Positions 17,260 through 25,632 of a stretch of 64,000 nt of DNA are shown here, piece by piece. Under the pieces are notes generated by a model. It ran no database searches. It was not told where the DNA came from and saw only the letters and a list, made by a program, of their open reading frames with translations. The translations under genes and the position numbers were made by a program. This stretch comes from Dehalococcoidia bacterium (GTDB taxonomy: Bacteria > Chloroflexota > Dehalococcoidia > Tepidiformales > Tepidiformaceae). Each line of letters starts with the position of its first letter. Position 1 is the stretch's first letter. The DNA lies in the NCBI GenBank assembly GCA_020850615.1, contig JADZEI010000038.1, positions 62,001-126,000 of the forward strand, written 5' to 3'.

Positions 17260-18789
17260 CTACGCGCCGGGCAGCTGCGCGTCCGCCCGCACCGTCGCGT
17301 CGCAGCCCGCGGGGCAGCAGCGGCCGGGCTGGCTGGAGACGCGCTCGCCCGTGTCGACGACGCCCCGTTCGAGGAGCCGCTCGACGACTTCGCGCTTCTC
17401 GGGGAGGGGGTAGTTCCGCCAGATCTCGCGCTTCATCGCCTCCGGGGAGCCGCCGCCGTGTAGCGAGATCACCGAGTACCACGCGCCCTGGTGCGAGGCG
17501 GTGATGTCTTCGATCAGGCGCGCGACTTCGAGACGCTGGGCGGCCGGGATGTCGTCCCGCCCGCGGAGGACATCGCCGAGCACGGCCTGGGTCTCCGGGT
17601 TGTGGTCCTCGTCCGGGCCGGGCAGCGACACGATGAGCCCGCCGGAGACTTCGTGGGCGAGCCGGTGCATGTCATAAATCTTCGTGGCGAGGAGGAGCTT
17701 GCCGATGTTCGAAAACACCGGGTCCGGCATGAGCACGCCCGAGGGGTCGCGCTGCGCGTAGACGGAGGCGGCCACGCCGCACGCGTAGAAGCCTTCGGTC
17801 GTCGTGATCAGGTCGACCAGCGACGCGCGGATGTGGCTGTGCCGCTCCGGGTCCAGGCCGTTCGCCTCGGCCATAAGCGCGCTCGCCCCGATGAGGAGGT
17901 CGCCGAAGCCCGCGCGGGCGGCGATGCACGAGTGCCGGTGGTGCGTCGCATACGCCGTCGTGAGCAGGCCGCCCGCCTCGACCTCGCCCGCGAGGAACAC
18001 CCGCTCGTGCGGGACGAACACGTCATCGAAGACGACCACGCCTGTCGACTGGCCGTACTTGCCCGAGAACTTCGCCGCGGCCTCTCCGGGACGGCCGGCC
18101 GGCCGCGCGATGATCGTGACGCCCGGGGCATCGACCGGGACGGCGCAGCAGACGGCGAAGTCCGCCTCGGCGGCGGTCATCGTCCGGCAGGGCATGACCA
18201 TGAACTCGTGGACGTACGGCGCCCCGGTCACGATCGCCTTCGTGCCCCGGATGACGATGCCATCGGGCCGGCGTTCGGCGATGTGGACGTAGCTGTCGCG
18301 GTTGGACTGCGCGGCGGGGCGCTTCGAGCGGTCGCCCTTGGCGTCGGTCATGGCGATGCCGAGCGTGAGGTCCTCGCGCTGGACGCGGTCGAGGTAGGCG
18401 GCGAACCGCGCGTGGTAGTCCGTGCCGTGGTCGGCATCCGCCTGGAAGGTCGCCTGGTGGATGCCGTTCGCGGCGTCGTGGGTCAGGTAACGCTGGGCGC
18501 AGCCGGACTCGCGGCAGACGAGCCGGACCGCCTCGAGCTTGTGCAGCAGGTCCGCGCTCGTCTCGTTGATGGCGGTCATGCGGCTGACCAGCTCGCCCGC
18601 GGGGGTCCGGGCGGTCATCACGTGCTCGTGTTCGGGGCGCTGGGCGAAGTCGTAGGTCACGGCGATGGCGTTGACGCCGGGCGCGAGCGACGGCTCATCG
18701 GCGACGCTTTCGATGCGCCGCCCATCGACGAAGACGCGCGGCCGGAGCCGCCGCAAGGATTCGCGGTATCCCTCACCCGAAAGGAGCAC
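17260..18789 (-). CDS. HpaB-family flavoprotein (4-hydroxyphenylacetate 3-hydroxylase / 4-hydroxybutyryl-CoA dehydratase superfamily)
   Basis: The 509-residue product (GTG start with GGAGG 5 nt upstream) has the family features TDAKGDRSKRP near residue 160, IVIRGTKAIVTGAPYVHE near 188, the FAD-loop VVVFDDVFVPHERVFL near 260 and the C-terminal HGGGSPEAMKREIW. Compared from memory with Clostridium 4-hydroxybutyryl-CoA dehydratase, the [4Fe-4S] ligands are partly lost: the first Cys and the His of the HHRHS motif remain, but the positions of C103 and C299 hold Tyr and Ala. A cluster-dependent dehydratase is therefore unlikely; a flavin monooxygenase is more plausible. A Cys-rich tail (RCCPAGC) is unusual. 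Confidence 0.8.
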   Translation of the reverse strand: MLLSGEGYRESLRRLRPRVFVDGRRIESVADEPSLAPGVNAIAVTYDFAQRPEHEHVMTARTPAGELVSRMTAINETSADLLHKLEAVRLVCRESGCAQRYLTHDAANGIHQATFQADADHGTDYHARFAAYLDRVQREDLTLGIAMTDAKGDRSKRPAAQSNRDSYVHIAERRPDGIVIRGTKAIVTGAPYVHEFMVMPCRTMTAAEADFAVCCAVPVDAPGVTIIARPAGRPGEAAAKFSGKYGQSTGVVVFDDVFVPHERVFLAGEVEAGGLLTTAYATHHRHSCIAARAGFGDLLIGASALMAEANGLDPERHSHIRASLVDLITTTEGFYACGVAASVYAQRDPSGVLMPDPVFSNIGKLLLATKIYDMHRLAHEVSGGLIVSLPGPDEDHNPETQAVLGDVLRGRDDIPAAQRLEVARLIEDITASHQGAWYSVISLHGGGSPEAMKREIWRNYPLPEKREVVERLLERGVVDTGERVSSQPGRCCPAGCDATVRADAQLPGA

Positions 18790-18873
18790 AGGAGCCTCCG
18801 GCGCCGCCGAACTGCGCGGCGCCCGGAAACCTTACCGCGGGACCGGCCGGGAGAACACGCGTGCCCCGGCCGA

Positions 18874-18902
18874 TTGCCCCGAAAAGGCGGCGTTGGTAGA
18901 TT
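18874..18902 (+). promoter_or_regulatory. Promoter of the CAT-anticodon tRNA gene
   Basis: TTGCCC (18874-18879) and TAGATT (18897-18902) are separated by exactly 17 bp. The tRNA begins 10 bp after the -10 box, at the expected start of transcription. Confidence 0.7.
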
Positions 18903-18912
18903 GGAAAGTCGC

Positions 18913-18989
18913 GGCAGGGTAGCTCAGCCGGTCAGAGCGCACGACTCATAATCGTGAGGTCGGGAGTTCAAGTCTCCCCCCTGCTACCA
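18913..18989 (+). tRNA. tRNA with CAT anticodon (Met, or lysidine-type Ile)
   Basis: A 77-nt cloverleaf with encoded CCA: acceptor stem GGCAGGG pairs with CCCTGCT (one G-T pair), D-arm GCTC/GAGC, anticodon stem CACGA/TCGTG with loop CTCATAA (anticodon CAT at 18947-18949), and T-arm GGGAG/CTCCC with TTCAAGT. The anticodon stem lacks the three G-C pairs of initiator tRNA, so this is elongator Met or Ile with a modified C34; sequence alone does not decide. Its 3' half is the attachment site of the adjacent element, and the gene stays intact after integration. Confidence 0.95.
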
Positions 18990-18990
18990 A
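18945..18990 (+). repeat. attL: 46-bp direct repeat within the tRNA gene
   Basis: It runs from the anticodon loop through the CCA end plus one A, and is identical to 27692-27737. Flanking bases differ on both sides, so the limits are exact. Confidence 0.95.
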
Positions 18991-19063
18991 ACGCACGTTT
19001 CTAGGTTCGGCGGTTGACGATAAGAGCCCCGCGCGTGTCTCCCTTCACAAAGGAGCTTGCCCG

Positions 19064-19978
19064 TTGGACCGCACGATTCCATCCGTTCGAGCGCACGATG
19101 CGCTCGAGCTCTTTCTCGCGCTCAAAGAGGCGCGCGGCTGCGAGCCGGTAACGCTCCGGAACTACCGGACCGCCGTCGGCCGCTTCCTCGCGCTCCCGTT
19201 CGTTCCCGAGAGCGTCGCCGAACTGACCGATGATCATGTAGTTCTGTGGCTCGGCTCGCTCCGGAAAGGCGGCCTCGCCGCCGGTACGCTCGCCTGGCAT
19301 CAACGGCACGTGTTCGCCTGGATCGGCTGGCTCGTGACGCGCGGCGAGATCCCGCGCGATCCGCGGCGCGGCGTCGATCGCGTGATCGTCCCGCGCGAGC
19401 GTATGCGGTCCGTGACGAGCGAGGCGTTTATCCGGCTCCTCGCCGTCGCCGGCGACCGTCCGCGGACCAAACGCGGGACGCTCCTCGATCCGGAGAATCG
19501 GCTCCGCGACGTCGCGATCCTGCACGTCCTCTATGCGACGGGGCTCCGCCGCGCCGAGCTCGTCGGCGTCCGATTCGAGGACGTCGATCTCCGCCGCGGC
19601 GAGCTCCTCGTCCGCCATACGAAAGCGAAACGGGAGCGGGTCGTCCCCTTCGACGCTGCCACGAAAGCGGCGCTCGCCGAATACGTGATCGGGAAGCGCG
19701 GCCGCGCGCCCGGTCCGCTCTTTCTCGCCCGCGGCGGCGTCGGCCTCAGCGACAACGCGCTACGGCTCCTCCTGGAGCGCCTCGCCGAGCGTGCCGGCGT
19801 CTCCGTCTCGGCCCACGATTTCCGGCGCGGATTCGCCGCCAGGGTGCGCCGAGCGGGCCTCGACGTCGGCCACACGGCCCGCCTTATGGGACACTCAACG
19901 TTGACGATGACGCTCCGCTACTCCGAGGAGGGAGAGACGGACGCAGCGATCTCGGCATACAGAAAGGTGATCGGCTAG
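19064..19978 (+). CDS. int: Tyrosine recombinase / integrase of the element
   Basis: The 304-residue product uses a TTG start 8 nt after AGGAG. It has an N-terminal SAM-like arm/core-binding domain (residues 10-95) and a C-terminal catalytic domain with the full residue set: Arg in TGLRRAEL (162), Lys in HTKAKRER, His-x-x-Arg in SAHDFRRGF (251 and 254), His in LMGHSTL (277) and the nucleophile Tyr in LRYSEEGE (286). It lies 74 bp from the attachment site, reads away from the tRNA and is followed by its own terminator. It should integrate and, with the excisionase, excise the element. Confidence 0.95.
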   Translation: MDRTIPSVRAHDALELFLALKEARGCEPVTLRNYRTAVGRFLALPFVPESVAELTDDHVVLWLGSLRKGGLAAGTLAWHQRHVFAWIGWLVTRGEIPRDPRRGVDRVIVPRERMRSVTSEAFIRLLAVAGDRPRTKRGTLLDPENRLRDVAILHVLYATGLRRAELVGVRFEDVDLRRGELLVRHTKAKRERVVPFDAATKAALAEYVIGKRGRAPGPLFLARGGVGLSDNALRLLLERLAERAGVSVSAHDFRRGFAARVRRAGLDVGHTARLMGHSTLTMTLRYSEEGETDAAISAYRKVIG

Positions 19979-19984
19979 GGAGGG

Positions 19985-20019
19985 AAGACGGCCGGAGAGT
20001 GATCCCCGGCCGTCTTTAT
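19985..20019 (+). terminator. Rho-independent terminator after the integrase gene
   Basis: A perfect 11-bp stem (AAGACGGCCGG at 19985-19995 with 20006-20016) has a 10-nt loop and is followed by a short T-rich tail. It starts 7 bp after the integrase stop and also separates the integrase from the opposing operon. Confidence 0.75.
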
Positions 20020-20043
20020 GCGTCGCTACTCCCTATCCGTCCC

Positions 20044-20355
20044 CTACGAGGGAGGATTCCCGCGCACGATCGCCTCGGCGGCCGCGACGGCGCGGTCCTC
20101 CGGAGATTCGTGTCCCGGGAGAGTCCCCTTCGGAAACTCTGGGATGGGGAGGGACAGCCATCGGCCGGCGTCATCGCCGATCGCCTCCACGACTTCAGAC
20201 ATCGCGCGGAAGTGCCGCTCGCACGTGCCGACGATGTTCTTCCCGTTGATGCGGACCTCCTGCGCCGCGATCTCTTCGTTGGTGACTTGGAATGTGCCGA
20301 ACTGGGGCTCGCCGCCGCAGAACAGGCAGACGAGTAGGGCGTCTGATGGGTACAC
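20044..20355 (-). CDS. Small Cys/His protein of the element, function unknown
   Basis: The 103-residue product (GTG start, GGAGGA upstream) begins with CLFCGG at residues 10-15 and has C..H in GTCERHFRAM about 35 residues later, an arrangement that could bind one zinc ion. The rest is helical and acidic, without a recognisable family. It is the last gene of the minus-strand operon and converges on the integrase terminator. Confidence 0.55.
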   Translation of the reverse strand: MYPSDALLVCLFCGGEPQFGTFQVTNEEIAAQEVRINGKNIVGTCERHFRAMSEVVEAIGDDAGRWLSLPIPEFPKGTLPGHESPEDRAVAAAEAIVRGNPPS

Positions 20356-20385
20356 GAGGATCCTCCAGTGGTGCTAATCAGAACC

Positions 20386-20598
20386 CTAGGAAGCCCTCGC
20401 CTTAAGGGAGTCGAGCTCGAGCTCGGCGGCGTCAGCCACGTGTCGCACGGCGCCGAGCTCGCCGTAAGAGAGGAGCTCGGGTGAGAGACCGTCGGCGGCG
20501 GCCTCGTCGAGCCAGGCGATCGCGTCGTCCAGGCGTGCGGCGAGGCGCCGCAGGGCCGCACCAGGCGCGCAAGAGACCGTGTTGGAAGCTTGGGACAT
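20386..20598 (-). CDS. Small helical protein of the element, function unknown
   Basis: The 70-residue product has two predicted amphipathic helices (ALRRLAARLDDAIAWLDEAA; VRHVADAAELELDSL) and no cysteine pairs beyond Cys10. The ATG at 20598 is chosen because the upstream extension of the frame is Arg/Pro-rich and looks non-coding. The Shine-Dalgarno is weak. It could be a regulatory or DNA-mimic-type small protein, but nothing identifies it. About 200 bp without a convincing gene precede it. Confidence 0.45.
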   Translation of the reverse strand: MSQASNTVSCAPGAALRRLAARLDDAIAWLDEAAADGLSPELLSYGELGAVRHVADAAELELDSLKARAS

Positions 20599-20800
20599 GT
20601 CAGGACACTCTCGAAAGCGGGATAGGCGGCCTACGCGGGGACGACGGCGGCCTCGAGGTGTCAGACTGACGCGAGGCTCGACGCTGCCTTGACCAGCGAC
20701 GGGCTTAAGGGTGCCGGGGTCGCTACGAACGGCCTCGGCGCCTGCCTTCGGCGCCATGATGAGGGCGGTACTTCGGTTGTGGTACCAAAATCCGATCGGT

Positions 20801-21196
20801 TTACGATCGTGAACGAGCGCCGTCGGCCAGGGCTCGAATCCGGAGAGGCACGTGCGCGGCGAGCTCGCCGTTGACGAACGCTCGTAGGACGAACAGTCCT
20901 GGCCCGGTCGCATTGCGCCGTAGCTTCACGATTAGCGCGATGGCGCCATCGGGGCGTTGGACCTCGACGTCCTTTAGCTCGATTGGTGGCTCGATTGTGC
21001 CGTCGGGAAGATCCCACTCCAAGCGGACGTCCGCCGCCGAGCCGGGGACGTTCCAGAAGCTAAGCGCGAGCGTGTAGTCGTCGTATCCCGGAAACGCGGA
21101 GACCACCTGCTCCGTGAACGCCCCCTGGATGTTGAGCGTGGCGCCGTCGTCGATCTGCGTCCCTCGGCAAAAGCTCGCGAATCGAAGATGAGTCAT
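20801..21196 (-). CDS. Beta-rich protein of the element, DUF6941-like
   Basis: The 131-residue product begins THLRFASFCRGTQIDDGATLNIQG, a pattern seen in a family of small beta-sandwich proteins of unknown function (resembling DUF6941; recalled, not searched). Alternating hydrophobic strands follow (YTLALSFWNV; GLFVLRAFVNG). It lies 17 bp after the tape measure gene, so it is probably co-expressed with structural genes. A role in particle assembly or host interaction is possible but not shown. Confidence 0.55.
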   Translation of the reverse strand: MTHLRFASFCRGTQIDDGATLNIQGAFTEQVVSAFPGYDDYTLALSFWNVPGSAADVRLEWDLPDGTIEPPIELKDVEVQRPDGAIALIVKLRRNATGPGLFVLRAFVNGELAAHVPLRIRALADGARSRS

Positions 21197-21213
21197 TCCG
21201 GGATACTACCTCC

Positions 21214-23214
21214 TCACAGATTGCCTAACACCCTCCCACCACCGCTCCTCTTGAGCTTGAGATCGATCGTGCGCATGAGCTCGTCCACGTCGCCGACGAA
21301 CCCGTGAAAGTGGTTGTGAATGATCACGGGCGCGCCGCCACCGCGGCCGGCCGCCTGGCCCATTACCTCGGGCCATCGCTCGAGCGGGATCACAGCCTCG
21401 ATCCCGCTCGGGTTGTCACCCACCACCACGAGGCCGCCGTCCTTCAGATGCGGGATGTCCGGCGCGTCCACCGTGATGTCCTTCGCGAACGGGACGGGAA
21501 TCGTGAGCACCAGGGCCCCGTTTATCTGATCGATCACGTAGTTGACGGCGCCCTTGACGGCCTGCACGACGGCCGAGGCGATATCCGAGACGAACCCGCC
21601 GGCGGCCGTGAGTCCCGTTTTGAGGCCGTCGAGGATGGCGGCGCCGAGGGCCGTCGCCGCCTCGAGGACCGCGGGAATAATCCCGGTGATGAACCCCGCG
21701 ATCGCGCTGAACGTGCCTTGAATCCCGCCCCAAACGCTTTCCGCGATGGTCTGGAGCCCGTGCCATGCGCGATCCCAATCGCCCGTTAGTAGCCCCATCG
21801 CGACGCTAATGATCCCCTGGATCACGCCGAGGATCGTCTCGATTTGCACGCTCAAGAGGTTCAGGACGAGCTCGACGGCCTCCTTCGCGATCGTGAACTG
21901 CGCCTCGAACACGGCGATCGCCGGACCGATGGCGCCGCGGATCATCGGCTCGAATGCTTTTATGACCCCCTCGATCGCCGACGAGACGGCGCCGACCGCC
22001 GTCGTTACCGGCCCGACGGCCGCGCTAAACGCCGCGGAGACGTGGCCGGCCGCCGTATCGACTGCCGGGATAAACGTCCCCGTAAACCACGCGACGATCG
22101 TCGAGATCGCGGCTTTGACGGCCTCGAACGCGACGCCGAGCGCGGGGACCTTCGCGACGATCTGATCCCAATGCTGGACGAGGAGCACAACGCCGGCGAC
22201 GAGGAGCGCGACGGCCGCGGCGATCGCGATGAGCGGCGCATTCGCCACGACGAACGCGGCCGCGGCGGCGAGCATGGCGGCCGTCTTGGCGACCTCGGCG
22301 GCCGCCCATGCGACGAGCGCCGGGATATACGTCGCCAGGATCACGGCGGCGACGGCGCCGATCGCCGCGCCGATGGGCGCCAGGAACGGGATCACGGCCT
22401 GGAGCGCCTCGAACACGGGCCCGGCGAACTGTGCGATCGAGGCGACAACGGGCGTGATCGCGTCGGCGACGCCTTGCATGGCCGGGATGACCTGGCCGGC
22501 GAGGGCGCCGGCGAGGATCGTCATGACCGGGAGCAACGCCGCGCCGATACTTTCCTTGAGCTCGGCCATTTTGATCGATGCGACCTGGAACTGACCGGCC
22601 GTGCTCTGCGCGTAGGCGTCGGCCTGCCCGCCGAATTTGGCTTGTACGGCGGCGAGGGCGTCGGCCTCGGTAGCGTTCTCGCCGAGCGTGATCCCGAGAC
22701 GCTTGAATACCTCGACGTTCTCGCCGTTGAGCTTCCCGAGCATCCGCGAGGCGGCCTCGAGCGGGATGCCGGCGCCGCGCGCGAGATCCATCGCGGCCGC
22801 CTGGCGCTGTAGCGCCGTATCGACGTCGCCCGTCGCGGCGAGGAGCGTTTGAAACGAGTCCCGGACCTCATCATCGGAAAAGGCGAGCTCGGCGCCGGCG
22901 TCGATCCGCTCGTTCACCTTCGCGATGTGATCGTCAAACGAGCCGCCGGCGTTGCGGAGGGCCTGCTCGAGCCGCATCGTCGCGGCCTCGTCCTCGGCGG
23001 CGCCCTGCGCCATCGCGAGGAGGGCGCCCGGGCCCTGCTGGATCGCCGAGCCGAGGACGAACCCGCCGGCCGTTGCGGCGACCGTGCCGAACGCCGAGCC
23101 GAGGCCCGAGATTTTGCCCTCGAGCCGCTGGCCGGTTTCGCCGACGGAATCGAGCGCCTTATTCGCCGAGGAGGCATCCCCGACGATTACGATCTCGAGC
23201 TTGCGCGTGGTCAT
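21214..23214 (-). CDS. Phage tail tape measure protein
   Basis: The 666-residue product has the typical tape-measure layout. It has an N-terminal segment with SANKALDSVGETGQRLEGKI, long alanine-rich helical stretches, several hydrophobic blocks (about residues 225-340, including PLIAIAAAVALLVAGVVLL) and a C-terminal globular part ending in GDNPSGIEAVIPLERWPEV and IIHNHFHGF. In tailed phages this protein sets tail length; by the rule of about 1.5 Angstrom per residue it would specify a tail near 100 nm. No tail tube, chaperone or baseplate gene follows, so it would have to work with tail proteins from elsewhere. A GC-rich hairpin lies between it and the capsid genes. Confidence 0.9.
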   Translation of the reverse strand: MTTRKLEIVIVGDASSANKALDSVGETGQRLEGKISGLGSAFGTVAATAGGFVLGSAIQQGPGALLAMAQGAAEDEAATMRLEQALRNAGGSFDDHIAKVNERIDAGAELAFSDDEVRDSFQTLLAATGDVDTALQRQAAAMDLARGAGIPLEAASRMLGKLNGENVEVFKRLGITLGENATEADALAAVQAKFGGQADAYAQSTAGQFQVASIKMAELKESIGAALLPVMTILAGALAGQVIPAMQGVADAITPVVASIAQFAGPVFEALQAVIPFLAPIGAAIGAVAAVILATYIPALVAWAAAEVAKTAAMLAAAAAFVVANAPLIAIAAAVALLVAGVVLLVQHWDQIVAKVPALGVAFEAVKAAISTIVAWFTGTFIPAVDTAAGHVSAAFSAAVGPVTTAVGAVSSAIEGVIKAFEPMIRGAIGPAIAVFEAQFTIAKEAVELVLNLLSVQIETILGVIQGIISVAMGLLTGDWDRAWHGLQTIAESVWGGIQGTFSAIAGFITGIIPAVLEAATALGAAILDGLKTGLTAAGGFVSDIASAVVQAVKGAVNYVIDQINGALVLTIPVPFAKDITVDAPDIPHLKDGGLVVVGDNPSGIEAVIPLERWPEVMGQAAGRGGGAPVIIHNHFHGFVGDVDELMRTIDLKLKRSGGGRVLGNL

Positions 23215-23235
23215 ACGTCACCCCGGAAAGAACGA

Positions 23236-23265
23236 GCGGGCGCCGGCGTAGTGCTCGGCGCCCGC
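23236..23265 (-). terminator. Hairpin between capsid-side genes and the tape measure gene
   Basis: A perfect 10-bp stem (GCGGGCGCCG at 23236-23245 with 23256-23265) has a 10-nt loop and is followed on the minus strand by TCGTTCTTTCC. It may be a terminator or attenuator that lowers tape measure expression relative to capsid. The T-tract is interrupted, so termination is probably partial. Confidence 0.5.
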
Positions 23266-23295
23266 GATGGCGTGCGAAAGGCGCCAGGATGGCGC

Positions 23296-23745
23296 CTACG
23301 CGGTCCCTTCGGCCGGACTGGTGTGCCGCTCGAGAGTGAGCGTGTTCGCCACGGTGTTCGTGACCGGAAGCTCCTTGGCGCCGTAAAGGAGCGCGTAGAT
23401 CTCGCCCACCACGGCGTTTTGAGTCGCCCGATCAACGACGGCCCGCACGTACCGCTCGCGCGGCTTGTACACGTCGATCACGAAGGTCTGGCCGTCGTCG
23501 TCGTCCGCGACGGCGATCCCCGTGCCTTCAAGGTCCGCGGCGTCGCTGAGGTTCGACGCGGCGCCCTGCTGAGCCTTGATGGAGGTGACGGCGCCGGCCG
23601 TGATCGCGCCAAAGGTGACGAGGAAGAGAACGCCCTCGTACCCCGACATGTCGATGACGTCGGACTCAATGTCCGTGGTGCCGGCCGCCTGGGCCGCCTT
23701 CGCGAGTGTGATCTTGATTTCGTCGCTGAGCGCGGCGTGAATCAC
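23296..23745 (-). CDS. Phage head-associated protein
   Basis: The 149-residue product is rich in beta strands (YEGVLFLVTFGAIT; RERYVRAVVDRAT) with little charge. It resembles the small proteins often coded next to HK97-type capsid genes, which act as decoration or head-completion proteins. Its ATG overlaps the capsid stop by 4 bp, giving translational coupling and supporting a role in the head. Exact function is not identifiable. Confidence 0.6.
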   Translation of the reverse strand: MIHAALSDEIKITLAKAAQAAGTTDIESDVIDMSGYEGVLFLVTFGAITAGAVTSIKAQQGAASNLSDAADLEGTGIAVADDDDGQTFVIDVYKPRERYVRAVVDRATQNAVVGEIYALLYGAKELPVTNTVANTLTLERHTSPAEGTA

Positions 23746-24974
23746 GACGTCACCCCCGTAATCATGCCGATGGCGCCCGGGCGAAGGATGGCGATGTCGC
23801 CCCGCCAGAACGCCAGGAATCCGATCTGCCCTTCGGAGATGAAACGCTCCTGGAGGATCTGAATTGTGAGCTGGTGGCGAATGCCGACGACGAGCTCCTC
23901 GAACCCGCCGACAAACACCCTGGCATCGCTTCCGCCGCCCTCAGTCGTGAGGACCTGGGATGTGGGGTGAAAGGTCACGCCGCTCATGAAGTCGGGGAGC
24001 GGTAGCGGCGAGTTGTCGTTCGTGATCCCCGTCTTCAGCTTGCCGAGCGCGAAGCGCGTCCGGTTGGACAGGATCACATCGGCAGGAACCGGCGCGTTGT
24101 TGTCGGCGATGGCGGCGAAGATGTCCGCGACCTTGTCGAAACTCGAAAGGGCGCCCCCGCCGGCGACACTCTCAACGCCAGACGTGTTGACCACGCCGAG
24201 CGGCTCCCCCGAGGCCCCGGTGCCGTAGAGAGCAGCGCGATCGACCTCTGTTGCGATGGCCGCGGCGAGCTCTCGCTCGACGGCTTCGCCGAGGGCGGGC
24301 GCGTCCTCGACGAGCGAGAGCGGCGCCTTACAGAGCGCGGTGAGGGTCTTTGCCTCGAGCTCGACGGCGCCGAACGAGGGATCAGAGTCGGCGATCGTGG
24401 AATTGTCGAAATGCCAGGCAGCCGTGATCCCGCCGGTGAGCTTGGGAAGGTGGTGCTTGGCGGCCGTCATTTCGTAGGTCCGGGCGCCGGCGCGCAGGAC
24501 CGTCGCTTGCGTGCGGAACCGGTCGATGATCCCGGCGGAGATGGAGAGCGGAAGGACAATGCCGGCCGAGCCGTGCGAGAGGGCCCGATTTTCGGCCTCG
24601 GCGTCCCGCCACTCGCCGGTGATGATGCCGCGGAGCATCTTGCCGAACGAGAGCTCGCGTTCCTCGTCCGTGATCAGCCCGCGCCGATCGATGCGCTCGC
24701 GGAGGCTCTCGTCCCGGTTGAGGTAGCCGGCTTCGGACGCTCGCCGGAGAGCGTACCCGCCGGAGACGCGCTCGGGATCGGTGACGCGCGGATCGTGCCG
24801 GACCTCGCCGGCGAACTCGGCGCTCGCAACGGCGTGGCCGAGCTGAACGTCGAGACTCCGATACTCGGTGATCTCCGCTGGCGTCAGATCGCGCCGGTCC
24901 GCCTGGCCGGCCTCAATGATCGATTCCATCCGGGTCCATATCTCGCGGACCCTCGGATCCTTACTGGCGTTCAA
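23742..24974 (-). CDS. HK97-fold major capsid protein
   Basis: The 410-residue product has the layout of HK97-family capsid proteins. It has a charged helical N-terminal delta-like region (ADRRDLTPAEITEYRSLDVQ) of about 100 residues, then the core with IIDRFRTQATVLRAGARTYEM, the P-domain/A-domain region with VDRAALYGTGASGEPLGV, and C-terminal strands GQIGFLAFWRGDIAIL. The TTG at 24974, 6 nt after AGAGG, is preferred; an in-frame start at 25031 would add an Arg-rich stretch. No maturation protease gene is present, so cleavage of the delta region would need a helper enzyme or not occur. Confidence 0.88.
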   Translation of the reverse strand: MNASKDPRVREIWTRMESIIEAGQADRRDLTPAEITEYRSLDVQLGHAVASAEFAGEVRHDPRVTDPERVSGGYALRRASEAGYLNRDESLRERIDRRGLITDEERELSFGKMLRGIITGEWRDAEAENRALSHGSAGIVLPLSISAGIIDRFRTQATVLRAGARTYEMTAAKHHLPKLTGGITAAWHFDNSTIADSDPSFGAVELEAKTLTALCKAPLSLVEDAPALGEAVERELAAAIATEVDRAALYGTGASGEPLGVVNTSGVESVAGGGALSSFDKVADIFAAIADNNAPVPADVILSNRTRFALGKLKTGITNDNSPLPLPDFMSGVTFHPTSQVLTTEGGGSDARVFVGGFEELVVGIRHQLTIQILQERFISEGQIGFLAFWRGDIAILRPGAIGMITGVTS

Positions 24975-25220
24975 ACGTATGCCTCTTGGGTGACTGGCGC
25001 GGCGAGTGATCGCCGCTCGTTCGGCCAGCACACCCCTCTTCGGGGCTTCGCCCGGGTGAGTGCCTCATCGGCGGCCCATCCCGGGGAGCGGTGATCCGCG
25101 CCTCGAACCTCATCGGCGACGAGCGCGGGCCGCGTGCGAACGGTGGTACCCGGCTTGGCGGCCGCGACCGTGACTCATCGCCGGCGATCGCGGCCGCGCG
25201 TGCGGGCCACTGTGAGGAGA

Positions 25221-25245
25221 AGGCCCTCAATGCCTAAGAGGGCCT
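25221..25245 (-). terminator. Hairpin upstream of the capsid gene
   Basis: A perfect 8-bp stem (AGGCCCTC at 25221-25228 with 25238-25245) has a 9-nt loop. It follows the zinc/HTH gene on the minus strand and starts a 280-bp stretch (24975-25252) without a convincing gene. The downstream tract (TTCTCCTC) is only moderately T-rich. It may separate early from structural genes. Confidence 0.45.
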
Positions 25246-25252
25246 CCGAGAC

Positions 25253-25606
25253 CTAAGGTACGGAGGTGCAAGCGGTAGGCATTTCCGCCTCATTGGAGCG
25301 ACGAAGCGAGCGCGGCCGCTTTATCCCCCGAGTGCAAAACCAGAGCTCCACGGCCTTCTGTGACCGCCCGAGCTGGGCCGCGAGTGAAGCGTTCGTGAGT
25401 CGATCGCCGAACGCCAGGAGGAACCGGACCTCCGCGGCGGTCCACGGTGCTCCGCGGCGAGGGGCGGCGGTTTGGCGACGGTGGACGTACGGCCGCGAAT
25501 AGTCGGTCGGGTATCGCCAGGCGCCGAAGTTGCCGCACGTAAGACACCACCAGCCGGCGCCCCCGTCCTTCGGTGAGAGCACGCCACATCGCGGACAATT
25601 CCTCAC
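25253..25606 (-). CDS. Zinc-ribbon plus Myb/SANT-like helix-turn-helix protein
   Basis: The 117-residue product starts at a GTG (VRNCPRCGVL). It has a zinc ribbon with CPRC and CLTC pairs about 20 residues apart, then a basic linker and a helical domain beginning PWTAAEVRFLLAFGDRLTN and ending SLAAQLGRSQKAVELW, which resembles Myb/SANT-type DNA-binding repeats. It sits just upstream of the capsid gene, where a regulator of late genes would fit. The longer open frame upstream is Arg/Pro-rich and lies over the previous gene, so it is not used. Confidence 0.65.
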   Translation of the reverse strand: MRNCPRCGVLSPKDGGAGWWCLTCGNFGAWRYPTDYSRPYVHRRQTAAPRRGAPWTAAEVRFLLAFGDRLTNASLAAQLGRSQKAVELWFCTRGIKRPRSLRRSNEAEMPTACTSVP

Positions 25607-25632
25607 GTCGTCAGTCTCGGCTGGGCGCCTGG

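Noticed and set aside
17260-18789. Annotation as 4-hydroxybutyryl-CoA dehydratase
   Set aside because: Two of the four cluster-ligand positions appear to hold Tyr and Ala, so only the superfamily is claimed.
20599-20800. Possible additional small gene between the 70-aa and 131-aa genes of the element
   Set aside because: Two minus-strand frames are open, but neither has a clear start, ribosome-binding site or protein-like composition.
24961-25230. Minus-strand open frame of 89 codons upstream of the capsid gene
   Set aside because: Arg/Pro/Ser-rich composition without hydrophobic core, no ribosome-binding site, and overlap with the capsid start region.
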